The notes under the pieces were generated by a model that saw only the letters and a program-made list of their open reading frames with translations, ran no database searches and was not told the origin of the DNA. From assembly GCF_000283155.1 (NCBI RefSeq), contig NW_004454283.1:1135790-1199789 (forward strand): DNA of 64,000 nt, in the 5' to 3' direction. A program made the translations under genes and the position numbers. Shown here piece by piece: positions 1 to 13,850 of the stretch; position 1 is the first letter of the stretch, and every line of letters starts with the position of its first letter. The DNA comes from Ceratotherium simum simum. Lineage: Eukaryota; Chordata; Mammalia; Perissodactyla; Rhinocerotidae.

Positions 1-86
1 AATTTTTCCACGAGTAGTTGTAAATTGGCTGTGTCCGCGGGAGGAGGTGAGTTCAGAGTCTGCCTACGCCGCCATCTTGACTTTGC
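1..86 (-). mobile_element. L1 5' UTR start (minus strand), truncated by window edge
   Basis: Read on the minus strand, the segment begins CAAGATGGCGGCGTAGG, the typical first bases of a mammalian L1 5' UTR, and continues with a Ser/Pro-type UTR stretch that runs off the left edge. The body of the element lies outside the window. The motif at 68-79 matches a YY1 site, which in L1 families positions transcription start (established for human L1, inferred here). A short (CT)n tract at 84-100 abuts the end. Confidence 0.55.
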
Positions 87-194
87 TCTCTCTCTCTCGC
101 TTTTCTTTTTAATAAGTCTTGTTTGGGCAGACACGTCTGGTTGGGGGTGAAACGTTTAGAATCACAGCATTAACCCCCCAGTAAAGCAGCACTG

Positions 195-302
195 AATCTT
201 GGAGGGGGTATCCGCCCACTGGGGGAAGCTGAGGCCCAAGGGCTGCCTAGCCGTGGGCAAGCACTTGCCTGCTCTGAGCCTCAATTTCCCCACCTGTAAA
301 GG
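195..302 (+). repeat. MIR SINE fragment
   Basis: Contains the MIR core and tail words GGGCAAGCACTTGCC, GAGCCTCAATTTCCCC and CACCTGTAAA in the right order. Old and diverged. Confidence 0.7.
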
Positions 303-399
303 AAGTGCCAGGTTCCATGAGCCCTTGCTGCACTTTCCAGGAGGCAGCTGCAAGGAGCAGAAAGAGCAAAGGTTCGCCTGTCAGACGGGAGAACTTGCA

Positions 400-485
400 T
401 CCAAGCCTCGCTGTCAACTGGCCCTGGCCAAGTTGCTGGAGCCTCCCTGAGCCTGTCCGCGTCTGACAAACGGGGGTGAGTGAGC
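400..485 (+). repeat. MIR-like fragment
   Basis: Weak MIR match: CTGGCCAAGTTGCTGGAGCC, then TCCCTGAGCCTGTCCG. Much more diverged than the neighbouring copies. The flanks 302-400 and 485-620 show nothing recognisable. Confidence 0.4.
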
Positions 486-619
486 GGGCTGATCTCAGAG
501 GAAGGACGGCTTGACGAGGCAGCCGTCTAACAGACCGCAGTGCTTCCTGTTGGGTTGTCAGAGGCTACAAGAGCTTACCTTCCAGGAATTCTAACACTCG
601 TCTCGGTGTCAGACAGAAA

Positions 620-782
620 AGTAGCTCAGAACATGGGCTCTGGGGCCAACTGCCTGGCTTCTAGTCTCAGCCCTGCCACTGACTGTGTGATCTTGGGCCA
701 CTGAACTCATCTCTCTATGCCTCAAGTCAGCTGTCTGTAAAATGGTACTAACAAGAGACCTTACCTCATGGGGTGACTTTTG
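620..782 (+). repeat. MIR SINE
   Basis: Nearly full-length MIR: CATGGGCTCTGGGGCC head, CTGCCACTGACTGTGTGATC middle, CTGTCTGTAAAATGGTAC and TTACCTCATGGGG tail. Confidence 0.85.
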
Positions 783-784
783 TA

Positions 785-1620
785 ACATAAGTTACAATTC
801 TCTCTTGTAAACTGTCCAGTTCAGCGGTTGTTAGTACCACAGAGTTGTACGCCATTGCCACAATCAATTTTAGAACATTTTCATCACCACAAAAAGAAAC
901 CCTGTACTTCTGAGCAGTCATTCTCTATCTCTTCCCCACCTCCCAGCCCTAGTCAACCACTAATCTGGTTTCTGTCTCTATAGATTTGCCATTTCATATA
1001 AATGCTATCATACAGTATGTATGATTTTGTGATGGCTTCTTTCACTTATAATATTTTCAAGGTCCATCCATGTTATAGCATGCATAAGTACTTCCTTCCT
1101 TGTTTATGGCTGAATAATATTCCATTGCATAGATAGAACACATTTTGTTTATCCATTCATCAGTTGGTATACATTTGAGTTGTTTTCACCTTTTGACTAT
1201 TGTGAATAATGCTACTGTGAACATTCCTGAACAAGTGTTTGCGTGGACATGTGTTTTCACTTCTCTTGGGTACATACCCAGGAGGGGAGTTGCTGGGTCA
1301 CACGGTGACTCCATGTTTAACTGTTTGAGGAAGTGCCAGACTGTTTTACACCATCTGGTAAACGGCTGCACCATTTTACAGTCCCACCAGCAGTCTAAGA
1401 AGGTTCCAGTCTCTCCACATCCTCACCAACACTCATTATTGTCTGTCTTTCTTATGATAGCCACTCTAGTGGGCGTGGAGTGGTATTCATGGTTTTCATT
1501 TGTGTTTCCCTAGTGGCTAGTGATATCAAGCATCTTTCATGTGTTTAGTGGCCATTCACATTTCTTCTTTGGAGAAATGTCTATTCAGCTGCCTTGCCAT
1601 TTCTTAAGTGGATTGTCATG
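785..1620 (-). mobile_element. L1 3' end (old, L1M-type), antisense
   Basis: The plus strand shows the reverse complement of an L1 3' UTR followed by the ORF2 C-terminus. A minus-strand frame at 1,186-1,374 reads the ORF2 tail (for example CKTVWHFLKQLNME, PATPLLGMYP, FTVALFTIVK). The order 3' UTR then ORF2 on the plus strand fixes the orientation. 5' truncated, many stops and indels. Confidence 0.9.
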
Positions 1621-1639
1621 TGCACTTTTATTACACCAC

Positions 1640-1830
1640 CTACTGTGTGATATGCACCTACTGTGTGCTGGGCATCATGCCATTGTCACATTGCACCCTC
1701 GCCAATATGCTGAGAGGTCGGTGTTAGTATCCCCATTTTACAGCTGAGGAAACTGAGGTTGAGAGAAAGGAAGTGACTTACCCAAGGTCACTCTGCTTTG
1801 TTGAGATACAACTAGAACCTGAACCCTGAA
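1640..1830 (-). repeat. MIR SINE (antisense)
   Basis: Reverse-complement MIR words CCCCATTTTACAGCTGAGG, AAACTGAGGTTGAGAG and GTGACTTACCCAAGGTC. Confidence 0.85.
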
Positions 1831-1834
1831 CCTT

Positions 1835-2240
1835 GCATTCCATTAGGGAGACAGACAATACAACTGAACAAAAACCAGGTAGTAATGGGCACCAAGAGGA
1901 AAATAAAATAGGCGATGTGCTGGCGAGGGCCTGGGCATGGAGGTGGAGGACAACATGAATGGAGAGGGCAGGCACCCCTCTGAGGAGCTGAGACTGACCA
2001 ATAGTAAGTTGCTGACCATATGGAGATCCAGGGAATGAGCCTTCCAGGCAGAGGAAATGGCCATGCAAAGGCCCTGAGGTGGCATACTTGAAGGGTGGAA
2101 AGGAGGGCACCATGATGGGGAGAGAAGAGGGAGGCTGTGGTTGGAGGCAGAGGGTGTGAGATGGGCTCTTCTGTGCTTCAGCTGGGCAGGGAGGAGCCAG
2201 GGCTTCAGTAGCTCAGGGGGGATTTGAGGGCAGCGGGACA
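1835..2240 (-). mobile_element. L2 LINE fragment (antisense)
   Basis: Antisense L2 motif series: GGAGACAGACAATACAACTG, then CCTTCCAGGCAGAGG, CATGCAAAGGCCCTGAGG and GGAGAGAAGAGGGAGGCTG. The same antisense series recurs at 13.6, 37.8 and 43.5 kb in this window. Confidence 0.65.
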
Positions 2241-2249
2241 GTTGCCAGG

Positions 2250-2365
2250 GCATGGAGTCCTGGGTCAGATCCTGCTCCACTGCAGACTGGCTGTTGGGTC
2301 ACGGGCCAGGCCTTGTCCCACTCCCAGCTGCAGCTTCCCATTTGAAAATGGGGTTACGGGTGTGG
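2250..2365 (+). repeat. MIR SINE fragment
   Basis: Diverged MIR: GTCCTGGGTCAGATCCTGCT, TTCCCATTTGAAAATGGGG. Confidence 0.65.
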
Positions 2366-2489
2366 GAGGCATTGGGGTGGGCATCAAACCAGCTAACACA
2401 GGTGAATGCAGCACCTGATCCACAGGAGGAGGACAAGAAATGATTACCTCCTCATTCATACACTCAGTGAGGGTCGGGCTCTGCCTGTC

Positions 2490-2620
2490 CTTTCACCATT
2501 AAATTGCCAAGGCCTGGCATGTAGCAGCTGCTCATTAAAAATCAGTCGACTGGATGACCAGGAGGGGGTTATAATACCTACCTCCCAGGATCCTAGTGAG
2601 GATCAATTGTGTACATGAGG
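2490..2620 (+). repeat. L2 3' tail followed by MIR tail
   Basis: 2,508-2,545 carries the L2 3' end (GGCCTGGCATGTAGCAGCTG, CTCATTAAAAATC). 2,565-2,610 carries a MIR tail (TATAATACCTACCTCCCAGG). Confidence 0.5.
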
Positions 2621-2639
2621 CTGTGGAGCCCAGTTCTTA

Positions 2640-2770
2640 CACCCACAGGCTCTAGAGCCTGCATTCCAGTGCTGCCTCTGCCTCTGAGCCTCAGCTTACC
2701 CACCTGTAAAATGGGCATGACAGAGTTGTGTGGAGGATTAGATGAACAGATGTACATTACAGCCACTCAA
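2640..2770 (+). repeat. MIR SINE
   Basis: CTGCCTCTGAGCCTCAGC, CCACCTGTAAAATGGGCATG and GGATTAGATGAACAGA are in MIR order. Confidence 0.8.
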
Positions 2771-2929
2771 GAGATTCAAGAGTCATCATGAGGGTCCTGG
2801 GACAAGCTCAGCCGCAGTCAGGGTCCCTTCCTCCCTGCCCCACCATCCCGACCACAGCAGAGGTCCCATCTGTGGAGTTTCCGAGCTATCACTGCTCCTG
2901 GTCAAGGCCGGTGCTCCGCTGAAATGTAG

Positions 2930-2973
2930 GCTCCTGGTGGGTCCCTGGCGGGCTCCTGGTGGGCTCCTGGTGG
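2930..2973 (+). repeat. 11-bp tandem repeat, four units
   Basis: Four contiguous 11-bp units: GCTCCTGGTGG at 2,930, 2,952 and 2,963, and the variant GTCCCTGGCGG at 2,941. Probably a small minisatellite. Confidence 0.85.
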
Positions 2974-3639
2974 GCTTGGGGGACACAGGAATGCCGTTTG
3001 GGAACTACATTGGAATCAAGTCCTTCCTGTGGTGGTTTCTTCTCTGCAGACGCTGTGCCAGAGGATGGGCAACTGCAAAAGAGAGGCCAGCCATGAGACT
3101 TTTTCAAGTTTATTTCCTCCCTTGTGGTGCCAGTTTGTTGGGAAATTAAGGGAATTTTTATCACTTCCATATCTCCCACCCCCAAAACAGAGACCCTGTC
3201 GGGTGTGAGGGGCAGCACAGTTCAGTGTCCACAGTCAGGCCTGTAGCCACCAGTGACCACGTGAAGAATGCGCTTCACCCAGAGCCTCCACTCACCTGCG
3301 AAAAGGGTGTAGTGATCCCGCAGCCGCAGCCACCCGCCCACCTGTCGGGTGAGGGGGCCAGCAGGTGGGGTAAACTGTGGTGGGCTGTGCACACACAGAC
3401 CTGCCTCTGGGGACTCTGGCTTTTCCTCTCAGGCCCCTCTTCTAATTTGCTACGGAAAGCCCCCTGCCCAAGGCTGCACCCTGAAATCTCGCTGTAAGCA
3501 GGCCTTGCAGCCAATCCTCCAGTCAGTGACTTTGAAGCACTTGTGACTATTCTCCTGGGGAAGAAATACGTTTTACCTACGAGGACAAAAAGAAAGTGCC
3601 AGCACTCACGGCGCTTCCATGCTCCCTGAGCTCTGCTGT
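2974..3639. other. No gene or repeat recognised
   Basis: Single-copy-looking, moderately GC-rich DNA. A pyrimidine tract ending in CAG at about 3,049 resembles a splice acceptor on the plus strand, but the following open frame has no recognisable protein character. Presumed 3' flank or intron of the minus-strand gene. Confidence 0.4.
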
Positions 3640-3790
3640 GTCACTCCTTGGTTCCTCACATAACCCACGTTATGTGAATCTTCTCCCTACCAACAGAGAA
3701 GGAATCCGAGGCACAGGAGGTTAAATCATGTATCTGAGGTCACATGGCCCGGCGGGCGGGCTCCAGCCTCTGTGTTTTTAGCCACTGCAC
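3640..3790 (-). repeat. MIR SINE fragment (antisense)
   Basis: CACAGGAGGTTAAATCATG and TGAGGTCACATGGCC are antisense MIR words. Confidence 0.6.
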
Positions 3791-3868
3791 TCAGGGTGAC
3801 CGAATAAAGCTTGTCGCTTTATTATATGCCGTGCATGCTACCTTCTACTCCAGTTCTCTTGTTAAAAA

Positions 3869-3925
3869 TGCAGATCATGACCCACTAAATGGATTTCATA
3901 AGTCACTAATGGGTCATGATCTGCA
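3869..3925. repeat. Near-perfect inverted repeat, 19-bp arms
   Basis: Arms 3,869-3,887 (TGCAGATCATGACCCACTA) and 3,907-3,925 pair at 18 of 19 positions across a 19-nt spacer. I take it as a fragment of an old palindromic DNA-transposon-like repeat; the family is not identified. Confidence 0.8.
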
Positions 3926-4479
3926 GACCCACAGCAGGATGGGTTGGTTCTCTGAGACCTAGAGGGCCTGGGGCACACAGACTGGGTGCTCCCCAACCTG
4001 TCAGCACCCCCAGCTCCAGGACCCCCTCCCAGCCCCCTCCCACCCCAGTTCCCCTTCCTTCAGCCCCATGGGGCCCGGAGCTGGAGAGACCCAATCTCTC
4101 TCCCACATGTGAGCTGACAGCTCCAGGGTCCCCGCAGCCCCTAGACCTGGGAAGAGAGCGAGCGGAGGGGGAGGGCCCATCCCAATCTCGCTGTTCAGGG
4201 AAAGTCATTACCAGGCAGCCAGCAGAAGAGCTTCAGCCTAGAGGGGCTTTCATTGCTGAAGGCCTGAGCTGGGGGGCGGGAGGAGACTGCTCACAGATAG
4301 GGAGATGCTGCTGTGGGGGCTGGTCCTTGAGTCCTGCTCCTCAGCAGGCAGCCACGCTCCTTAACCCTTGAGGGAGCTGGAGCCTGGGAGGCGGCCAGCA
4401 GGCAGGCCTCCCCCTGGGCTGTGGGAGGTTGGCACTGGGGTGGGGGCTCTTCAGTCACTTTATTAAGAAACAGTTCCTC
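3926..4479. other. No gene recognised; C-rich tract
   Basis: GC-rich unique-looking DNA. The 4,010-4,065 stretch is strongly C-rich (runs of CCCC separated by short spacers) and could form a G-quadruplex on the minus strand. No supported exon. Confidence 0.35.
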
Positions 4480-4660
4480 TCATCCACGGCTCCAAGTATG
4501 AGCTAAGTCTTTCCCCCCCATTATCATACTTAATCCACCCACAGCCCTGGAAGGTTGTCACTGTGAACACCCCACTTTGAGATGAGGAAGCGGAGGCCCG
4601 GAGACCAAAGGAGCTCACCCCCAGTCTCAAGGCTTGGGTGGGAGGAGGAGCACAGGCAGA
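4480..4660 (-). repeat. MIR SINE (antisense)
   Basis: CCACTTTGAGATGAGGAAGC followed by GGAGGCCCGGAGACC and GGAGCTCACCCCCAGTCTC, the antisense MIR order. Confidence 0.75.
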
Positions 4661-5089
4661 AGCAGGCATTGTGTTTTGAAGGGGAGATGCTTGCAGGTTC
4701 TGGGTGAGGGATGTCAGGGGCCTCAGCAACTGGGGGCCTCGGATTGATCTGCATCTTCCTGAGACCTCCTGGGCTCTCAGCAGAGGTCCCGTCCTCTCTC
4801 GGGCCAGCACTCTGTCTTTCTCCTGCCTCCGTCCCCTCCAGGCACCACTGGTACAGATCTCCTTCTGCTTCTCCTCCGCTCACACTGGGTCGTGTGCCTG
4901 CAGCCTGGCCCACCGCTTCTCACCGTGGGAAGCTGACTCCATGCGGTGTTCGTGTGTCCAGCACCGCGGCAAATCCACATTAATTCTAATCGTTTGCCTA
5001 CTGATTCTTGGTTGATTTTTCTAGGTAGATGATTAATTCACTGCAAACAGTGACAATTTTGTCATTTCTTTTCACAGCCTTCTATCTCT

Positions 5090-5450
5090 TTGCTGTGGAC
5101 TGAGCATTCATGTGTTTGGGTCCCTCCCAAATTCATCTGTTGGAGCCCTAGCCCCCAGTGCAATGGTGTCTGGAGGAGAGGCCTTTGGGAGGTAATTAGG
5201 TCTAGACGGGGTCACGAGGGTGGAGCCGCCATGATGACATTAGTGCCCTTACAACAAGAGGGAGAGACAGGAGACGCCCCTCTGCAAGCACACACCAAGG
5301 AAGCCCTGCCCAGGAAGGGGCCCTTACCAAGAACCCGACCATGTTGGCACCCCGACCTTGGACTTCCAGGCTCCAGACGGTGAGAAAGAACGGCTGTTTA
5401 AGCCGCCCAGTCCATTGTATTTTGTAATAGCAGCCTGAACTAAAATACTC
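5090..5450 (+). mobile_element. MaLR-type LTR (MLT1/MST-like)
   Basis: Matches the mammalian MaLR LTR pattern: TCCCTCCCAAATTCATCTG near the start, GGCCTTTGGGAGGTAATTAG, TTAGTGCCCTTACAACAAG, CTTGGACTTCCAGGCTCCAG, GTTTAAGCCGCCCAGTC and TTTGTAATAGCAGCCTGAAC at the end. Solo LTR; no internal retroviral region is present. Confidence 0.85.
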
Positions 5451-5599
5451 TTTTTTCTGTTTTTTTCCATACAGTGTTAAGGATTTCCAATATATTGTGG
5501 ATCGTGGTGTTGACAGTAGTATCCTTGTCTTGTTCCTTACTTTACAGAGAATGCATTTAAAGGGTCTCCAATAATAAAAGTTATTTGCTGCAAGGTTTT

Positions 5600-6395
5600 T
5601 TTTTTTAAGGTAAAATAAACACAACATGAAATTTGATATCTGAAGCGTTTTTAAGTCTACAGTTCAGTGATATTAAATACATTCACACTGTTGTGCAACC
5701 ATCACCAATATCCCCATAACTCTTTTCATCTTATAAAACTGAAACTCTGTACTCATTAAACAACAACTCCCCCTTCTCCCCTCCCCCTAGACCCCGGTAA
5801 CCACTGTTCTACTTTCTGTCCCTGATTTTGACTTGTCTAGGGACCTCATATAAGTGGAATCATACAGTATTTGTCTTTTTGTGACCGGCTAATTTCACTA
5901 GCTTAATGTCCTCAAGGTTCATCTATGTTGCAGTATATGTTAGAATTTCCTTCCTTTTTGAAGCTGAATAATATTCTGTTGTGTATACAGACCAGATTTT
6001 CTTTATCGCTTCATTCATCGATGGACACTTGGATTGCTTCCACTTCTTGGATGTTGTAAAGAACGCTGCTATGAACATGGGTGTACAAATATTTCTTTGA
6101 GATCCTGCTTTCAATTCTTTTGGGTTTAATACCCAGAAGTGGAATTCCTGGACCATATGATAATTCCAGTTTTAATTTTTTGAGGAACCACCACACTGTT
6201 TTCCACAGCAGCTGCACCCTTTTACATTCCCACCAGCAGTGCACAAGGTTCCAATGTCTCCACATCCTCTCCAACACTTGCTATTTATTGGTTGGTTTTG
6301 TTCTTTTGATAGAGCCATCCTAATGGGTACGAGGTGGTATCTCACTGTGGTTTTGCCTTGCATTTCCCTAATGATTAGTGCCCTTCACTCTTTTC
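5600..6395 (-). mobile_element. L1 3' end (old), antisense
   Basis: Antisense L1 3' UTR (poly-T at 5,597-5,606) followed by the ORF2 C-terminus. The minus-strand frame at 6,011-6,277 reads [29 protein letters not shown] and [13 protein letters not shown], and 5,923-6,156 continues to TTEYYSASKRKE. 5' truncated. The stretch 5,450-5,600 is probably more of the same L1. Confidence 0.92.
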
Positions 6396-7985
6396 CACAT
6401 CACTTTCCAGGTCCTTGGATCAGCAAAGGTGAGGCAGGTCGAGGTCTTGTTTGCCTCCAGATCTCCAGTGCCGAGTGTGAAGCTGAGCATGTAGCAGCTG
6501 CTCCGAAACGGAAGGAGTGGCATGACGTTTAGGGTGAAAGAGGAGCCACTCCTGGAGCGAGGAGGCCCCCGTCACTGGAGGCACGGAGGGGCAGCCAGAT
6601 AACCACGGCAGCCAGTTATCAGTGGGCACTCTGTCAATTAGCCCTTCCTCGTTCTCGCCTGACCTCTGCCTCCCTGGGGTACACTCAGCGCCAGGTCACC
6701 ATCCAGCAGACATTTCCCAAGGGCATCCTGTGTGCTGGGCCCCGGGACAAGTGCACGACACAAAGGGAGGGAGGTGGGATGTCCAGGGCATGTGACACAC
6801 ACCACCCAGCCCTCTGGGCTGGCACGGCTTCACACACGCAGAGAGATCTGCAGCCCCTTCCCACCCACTGCCAGCCCCTCAGGCAGGGCTGTCCCCAGGC
6901 AGCCCCAGCCCCTCAGGCCAGCGTGAGCCTGGGGCCCACACAGTGGTCTCAGTGTTCCCCCGGTTGTCCTTGGCCTGGTCTGCCCCCTCCCTTCTGCTCT
7001 GTCAGTCACAACCAGCCTACTCGCTAGGCAGGAGCCCACCCCAGTCTCGGCTGGGGCTCTGGAGGGAGCCCTGCCTCCCTGGGGAGCTGAGCGCCTTTGC
7101 TGGCTGAGGAGAGACCTGGCTCCTCCTCCTGCTCACAGCCCTTGCTTCTCCACGATGGCCTCAGACCCCAGGCCCAGACTGAGGACTGTCCCTGCACCTG
7201 GCTCCTCTTAGAAAAGAGAAGGCTGAAGCGCCCCTAGCCCAGTGACCAGCGCAGCCTGTCCGGATCTGGCTCCCAGCTCTCCCCGCCTCTGCGTTTACTC
7301 TGCTGACCTGTCTCTTCTCCTCCCACCCGCCTACCTTGAATCCTCCCACTACAGCTGTACAAACCCAGCAGATTTAAAGTCTGCTCTGGCTAAGCAAGAC
7401 ATGATTCCCACCAAGGGATGGTGAGGCCCCCCTCCCAGAGCTCTGAATGCAAAGCTGTCTGCCACTGTCCCTCTTGTAACAGAGGACCCGGAGATGAAAC
7501 GTTAGCATCCAGGCACTACACCTTGATCCGCACCCTGACGCTTCTGACTGCTGAGATCTCTTTTCAGCATAATAGTCCACTATGCTGCGACATCCACACC
7601 CACTGACTGTAAACCTTCCAAACCTCAAGGGGAACGTTTGTTCTTCTTCCTCCCAAACACTTCTTGGCGGTTGAGCATGCTGCAAACCTCAATTCAGTCA
7701 TCTCTCCCCGTCTAGGGCACAACTGCTCGGCAAGTCTCCCATGTCCTCAGCCAAGCTGCATATTTAGGGAAGAAGTGACCAGGCCAAGCACAAGGTCTGC
7801 CCTTCAGGCTCATCACTGCTCACGGGGTGTGGCCGAGCAAGCTGCTACCTGAGCCACATCTATCCACCTTGTCCATGAGGACAAGAGATTTCACCCAGTG
7901 TCTTCCTGGAATCTGGATATTCTAGGCCTAAGGCACGTCTCTCACTACTGATCTAGTCACCCTGCTGGAAGAGGAACTGGGCTCA
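6396..7985. other. Unique-looking DNA, no gene supported
   Basis: 6,425-6,510 resembles an L2 3' tail (GAGCATGTAGCAGCTGCTCC). The rest is moderately GC-rich with no recognisable repeat. I searched the minus strand for the missing 3' exons of the FAM194-like gene and found none with both a good acceptor and protein-like coding. Confidence 0.4.
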
Positions 7986-7989
7986 GTGG

Positions 7990-8450
7990 GTGGTTTTCAA
8001 ACATGTCCACAAATTCTTCAAGAGTCCTCCCGTCAAGAGGTGGAGTCTCATTCCCCCCCCTTGAATGTGGGCTGGCCCCGGGGACTCACACAGTGAACGT
8101 AATGCTACAGGACTTCAGAGGCCAAGTCATAAAAGGCAACACAGCTCCCACCCAGCTCTCTCAGGACACTCTCTTTTGGAACTGAACCGCCATATTGTGA
8201 GGAAGCCCAGACCACATGGAGCGGCCATGTGTAAGTGTTCTGGCTGACAGCCTGCACTGACCACCAGGCGTGTGAGGGAGCAAGCCTTTGAGATGATGCC
8301 AGGCCCTAACTTCTGATGGCAACAGCATGCAAGAGCCACCGAGCTGAGCCCAGTCAGCCTCTGGGCCATCAAGACACTAACAATAAATGACTGTGTTGTT
8401 CTGCACCATCAAGCTTGGGCAGTTAGTTGCACAGGTACAGACAACACCGC
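7990..8450 (+). mobile_element. Old ERVL/MaLR-like LTR
   Basis: Follows a known mammalian LTR pattern: TGTCCACAAATTCTTCAAG, CCCCTTGAATGTGGGCTGG, GGCCAAGTCATAAAAGGCAA, then an AATAAA-like ACAATAAATGACTGTG near the end. The family name is not certain. No internal region. Confidence 0.6.
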
Positions 8451-8744
8451 TGTCGTTGTGGCAACACTTTCTTGTCGAGATTCCATTCCCTTCTTCCCTA
8501 AGTGTTTTCACACTGTCAACCTAATAGGCCATTCTAGAATTAGGAAGAGTCCTTACAGTCTCAGGAATCTGCCCCTTTCCTTTCAAGAACTTAAACCACC
8601 TATGTGTCTGTATAGTTTTCTCATTCTTTCCCACCATTCCTCAAAAATTGTTGAAAACTGTTGTAAGCATACTATTAAGTCCTTTTAGAACCGCTGGATA
8701 TAACAAATTAGGAGCCCAGAACTCATTTTAGTAAGAATAATAAT

Positions 8745-8930
8745 AGCACTGACAACTGTAATTTGTAACCTCTCAGTAAATGTTAGTGATGCCAGCACTT
8801 CACATGTATTGACTCATCTAATCCTCAGAACCCAGTCCAGTGAAAACTATGCTTATTCTTGCTGAGGCACAGAGAGGGTAAGCGGTGTGCCCAGGTCACA
8901 CAGCTACTAAAGGTGGCCAGACTCCTTTTT
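8745..8930 (-). repeat. MIR SINE (antisense)
   Basis: CTTCACATGTATTGACTCAT, GCTGAGGCACAGAGAGGGTA and GTCACACAGCTACTAAAGG are antisense MIR words in order. 8,450-8,745 holds nothing recognised. Confidence 0.85.
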
Positions 8931-9614
8931 CCTGCCCCTTTGCCTATCTTAGGTATAGGCTGCCCTTTCCTATTAAAGGTCATCCTCCTTTTGAGGATAG
9001 CGGAGCCAAATAAGAGCTGTGTCCTTTTGTAACTAGTTTTTGTAACTGGCTCTTGGCATCCCCCACTCCCCTTCTGAGTGTCTCTGAAAATGCCTTTGCT
9101 TGTCGTCTTTGGCCTCTGCTGATCTACATCATCAGGGCCTTCCTGAAGGTGTCCTCCCCAGCCCTTTGGTCTTTGGTGTGTTTCTTACTCAAACCTGAGC
9201 AGCCCCACTGCCTCATCTCCCCTTCTCCCTGGCACTGTCGAGGAACTGGTCTTCAAGGACCTCCAAGCCCTCCCTCTTTGGGTCTCAGGCCTTGAGGTCT
9301 CAGTGACTCTTCGCCCTGCACCTGTCAGTATCTGCCCTTCCTGATGTCCACCACTTCCTCCGGATCCTGCTTCTCGAGCAAGTGTCCGGGTGCTGGGGTC
9401 ACAGCATGAGCCCCACGGTTCCTCCAGGGGTGGGTTTCCCCTGGACCTCTTGAGGGTCAGGAAGACATTCTGACTAGGTGCAAACTCAGTGCACTGGGGA
9501 GAGGCTGGTGTCAAAGCTCCTAGAAAGCTGAGGGGCCTGGTGGGAGTAGGGGCTGCCCAGACTCGGTGCAGTCGGGGCGCAATCACAGGCAAGCCGCAGC
9601 TGCAGGCGGGTACC
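8931..9614. other. Unique-looking DNA, no gene supported
   Basis: No clear repeat or exon. A long minus-strand open frame (9,185-9,592) is proline/arginine-rich without family character and is best explained by GC content. Confidence 0.35.
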
Positions 9615-9860
9615 GCTTTTTACACACATTTGCTCATCACTTTATGGTTTATAAAACACTTCAGCAAACACGCTTTCATAAGATCCTCGCAACAATGCTT
9701 TGAGGCAGGCATTATTACCCTCATTTTAAAGGTGAGAAGAGTGAGGATTAGGGAGGCAAATGGTGAGTTCATGGTGACCCAGCTCATAAGGAGCAGAGTG
9801 GAGGCTCCAGCCTCATCCTGGGACCCCTAACCCAGTAGGTTTTTCACTGCACCCCAGTGC
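9615..9860 (-). repeat. MIR SINE (antisense)
   Basis: ACACGCTTTCATAAGATCCT, CTTTGAGGCAGGCATTATTA, CATTTTAAAGGTGAGAAGAG and GTGACCCAGCTCATAAGG follow antisense MIR order. Confidence 0.8.
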
Positions 9861-10446
9861 CCAGGCATTCTAGAACCCGCTCCTATCTCCTAACATAGCC
9901 TGCAGCAATGGCGGTAAACCCCAGGCTCTGTCCCTGGACCAGTGAGAGAACTACCTTTGCTCAGCTCACCCAAGCCAGGCCCGGGTGGCGCTCAGCTGAT
10001 GGGCATCACCTGGCTGAAAAGCCGGCGCTCAGAGGCCGAGAGGCAGGCTGGGGCCAGCACTGAGCTCACCCCATGAGCGACCCTTGTCTATGTGGCCCTG
10101 CTGGGAAACAAAGTTGAAACGGGACTGGGATCCACAGAGGATGGGGTGGGTGCGGTGGGACAAACCGCAGGGGTCTTGCTAGGGGCCCACCCAAACCCAT
10201 CTTCATGATTTCCCCCACAGAACCCGGTGCCTCGCAAACGATCCTGTGTCCCTGTCTCCAAGAGGGCCTCTTCCCCAAGTTCCCAGAGACGCCAACAGCA
10301 CGGCCTGTTCACCCCCTCACCGCCAGCTCTCCTGCCTGCCCCCGACCTGCGTGGGCACCTCGCCAGCCTCCACCATCCAGGGCCCACTCCTTCCTCCCCT
10401 CCACGCTGCCCTGGGCCCGCCCCTCATCCGCCTGTTTCTGTTTTAC

Positions 10447-10589
10447 CTAAATTTGTAGTCCGCCCACAGGTAGCAGCCCCCCTCATAGTTGTGTCGAGCC
10501 TGGTCGATCCAGCTCAGCAGATTCTCCCTGCTTAAGCGGGGCCAAAGGAAGCCCCCAGGAACAAGGAGCTTCCCTGCAGCGAACATCTG
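10447..10589 (-). CDS. C3orf20-like exon G
   Basis: Acceptor with a long pyrimidine tract (TCTCCTTCCTGTGTGTCAG) at 10,590, donor TTTAG/GTAAAA at 10,447/10,446. The exon is 143 nt: 47 codons in phase 0 plus two bases, with no stop. The peptide begins QMFAAGKLLVPGG and ends CYLWADYKF. It joins in frame to exon F, giving [17 protein letters not shown]. The next exon should start with one base completing a codon, and I could not find it between 10.4 kb and the left edge. The two other frames contain stops, so the open frame is informative. Confidence 0.85.
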
Positions 10590-13509
<2,920 letters not shown>

Positions 13510-13850
13510 CTGGGAGCCCCTCTGGGGTCCTGCACAGGACGCGTGCACAGTAGGTACTCGGCCATTGTCCGCACACGTTCCTGAGCCCTGGGGATGCGGT
13601 GCTGACGTGGCTCTGTTCTGAATTCTCTCACAGTAAAGAAGCACCCCGTGCGTGAGTGCTCTGGGAGAACACGACAGTGCTGGACCTCGTCTAAAGGCTC
13701 AGAAAAGGCACCCGCCTTGCCGTGGTGACATTCACCCTGGGACAGGAGGGTGAGCGGGAGAGAGGGAAGAGGGAGGGGGCAGGAGCTGGGAACAGTGTGT
13801 GCGAAGGCCAGGAGGAGAGAAGGAAGTGCAAGAAGGGCTGCTGTGCTGAG
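13510..13850 (-). mobile_element. L2 LINE fragment (antisense)
   Basis: Diverged antisense L2: GAGCCCTGGGGATGCGGTGC, AAGGCACCCGCCTTGCCG, then GGAACAGTGTGTGCGAAGGC and CCAGGAGG. Confidence 0.55.

Noticed and set aside
3029..3160. Plus-strand acceptor-like tract (TTTCTTCTCTGCAG) followed by an open frame
   Set aside because: No donor with a sensible exon size and no recognisable peptide.
4530..4913. 127-codon minus-strand frame considered as a missing 3' exon of the gene
   Set aside because: Its second half is an antisense MIR and no acceptor in the required phase precedes it.
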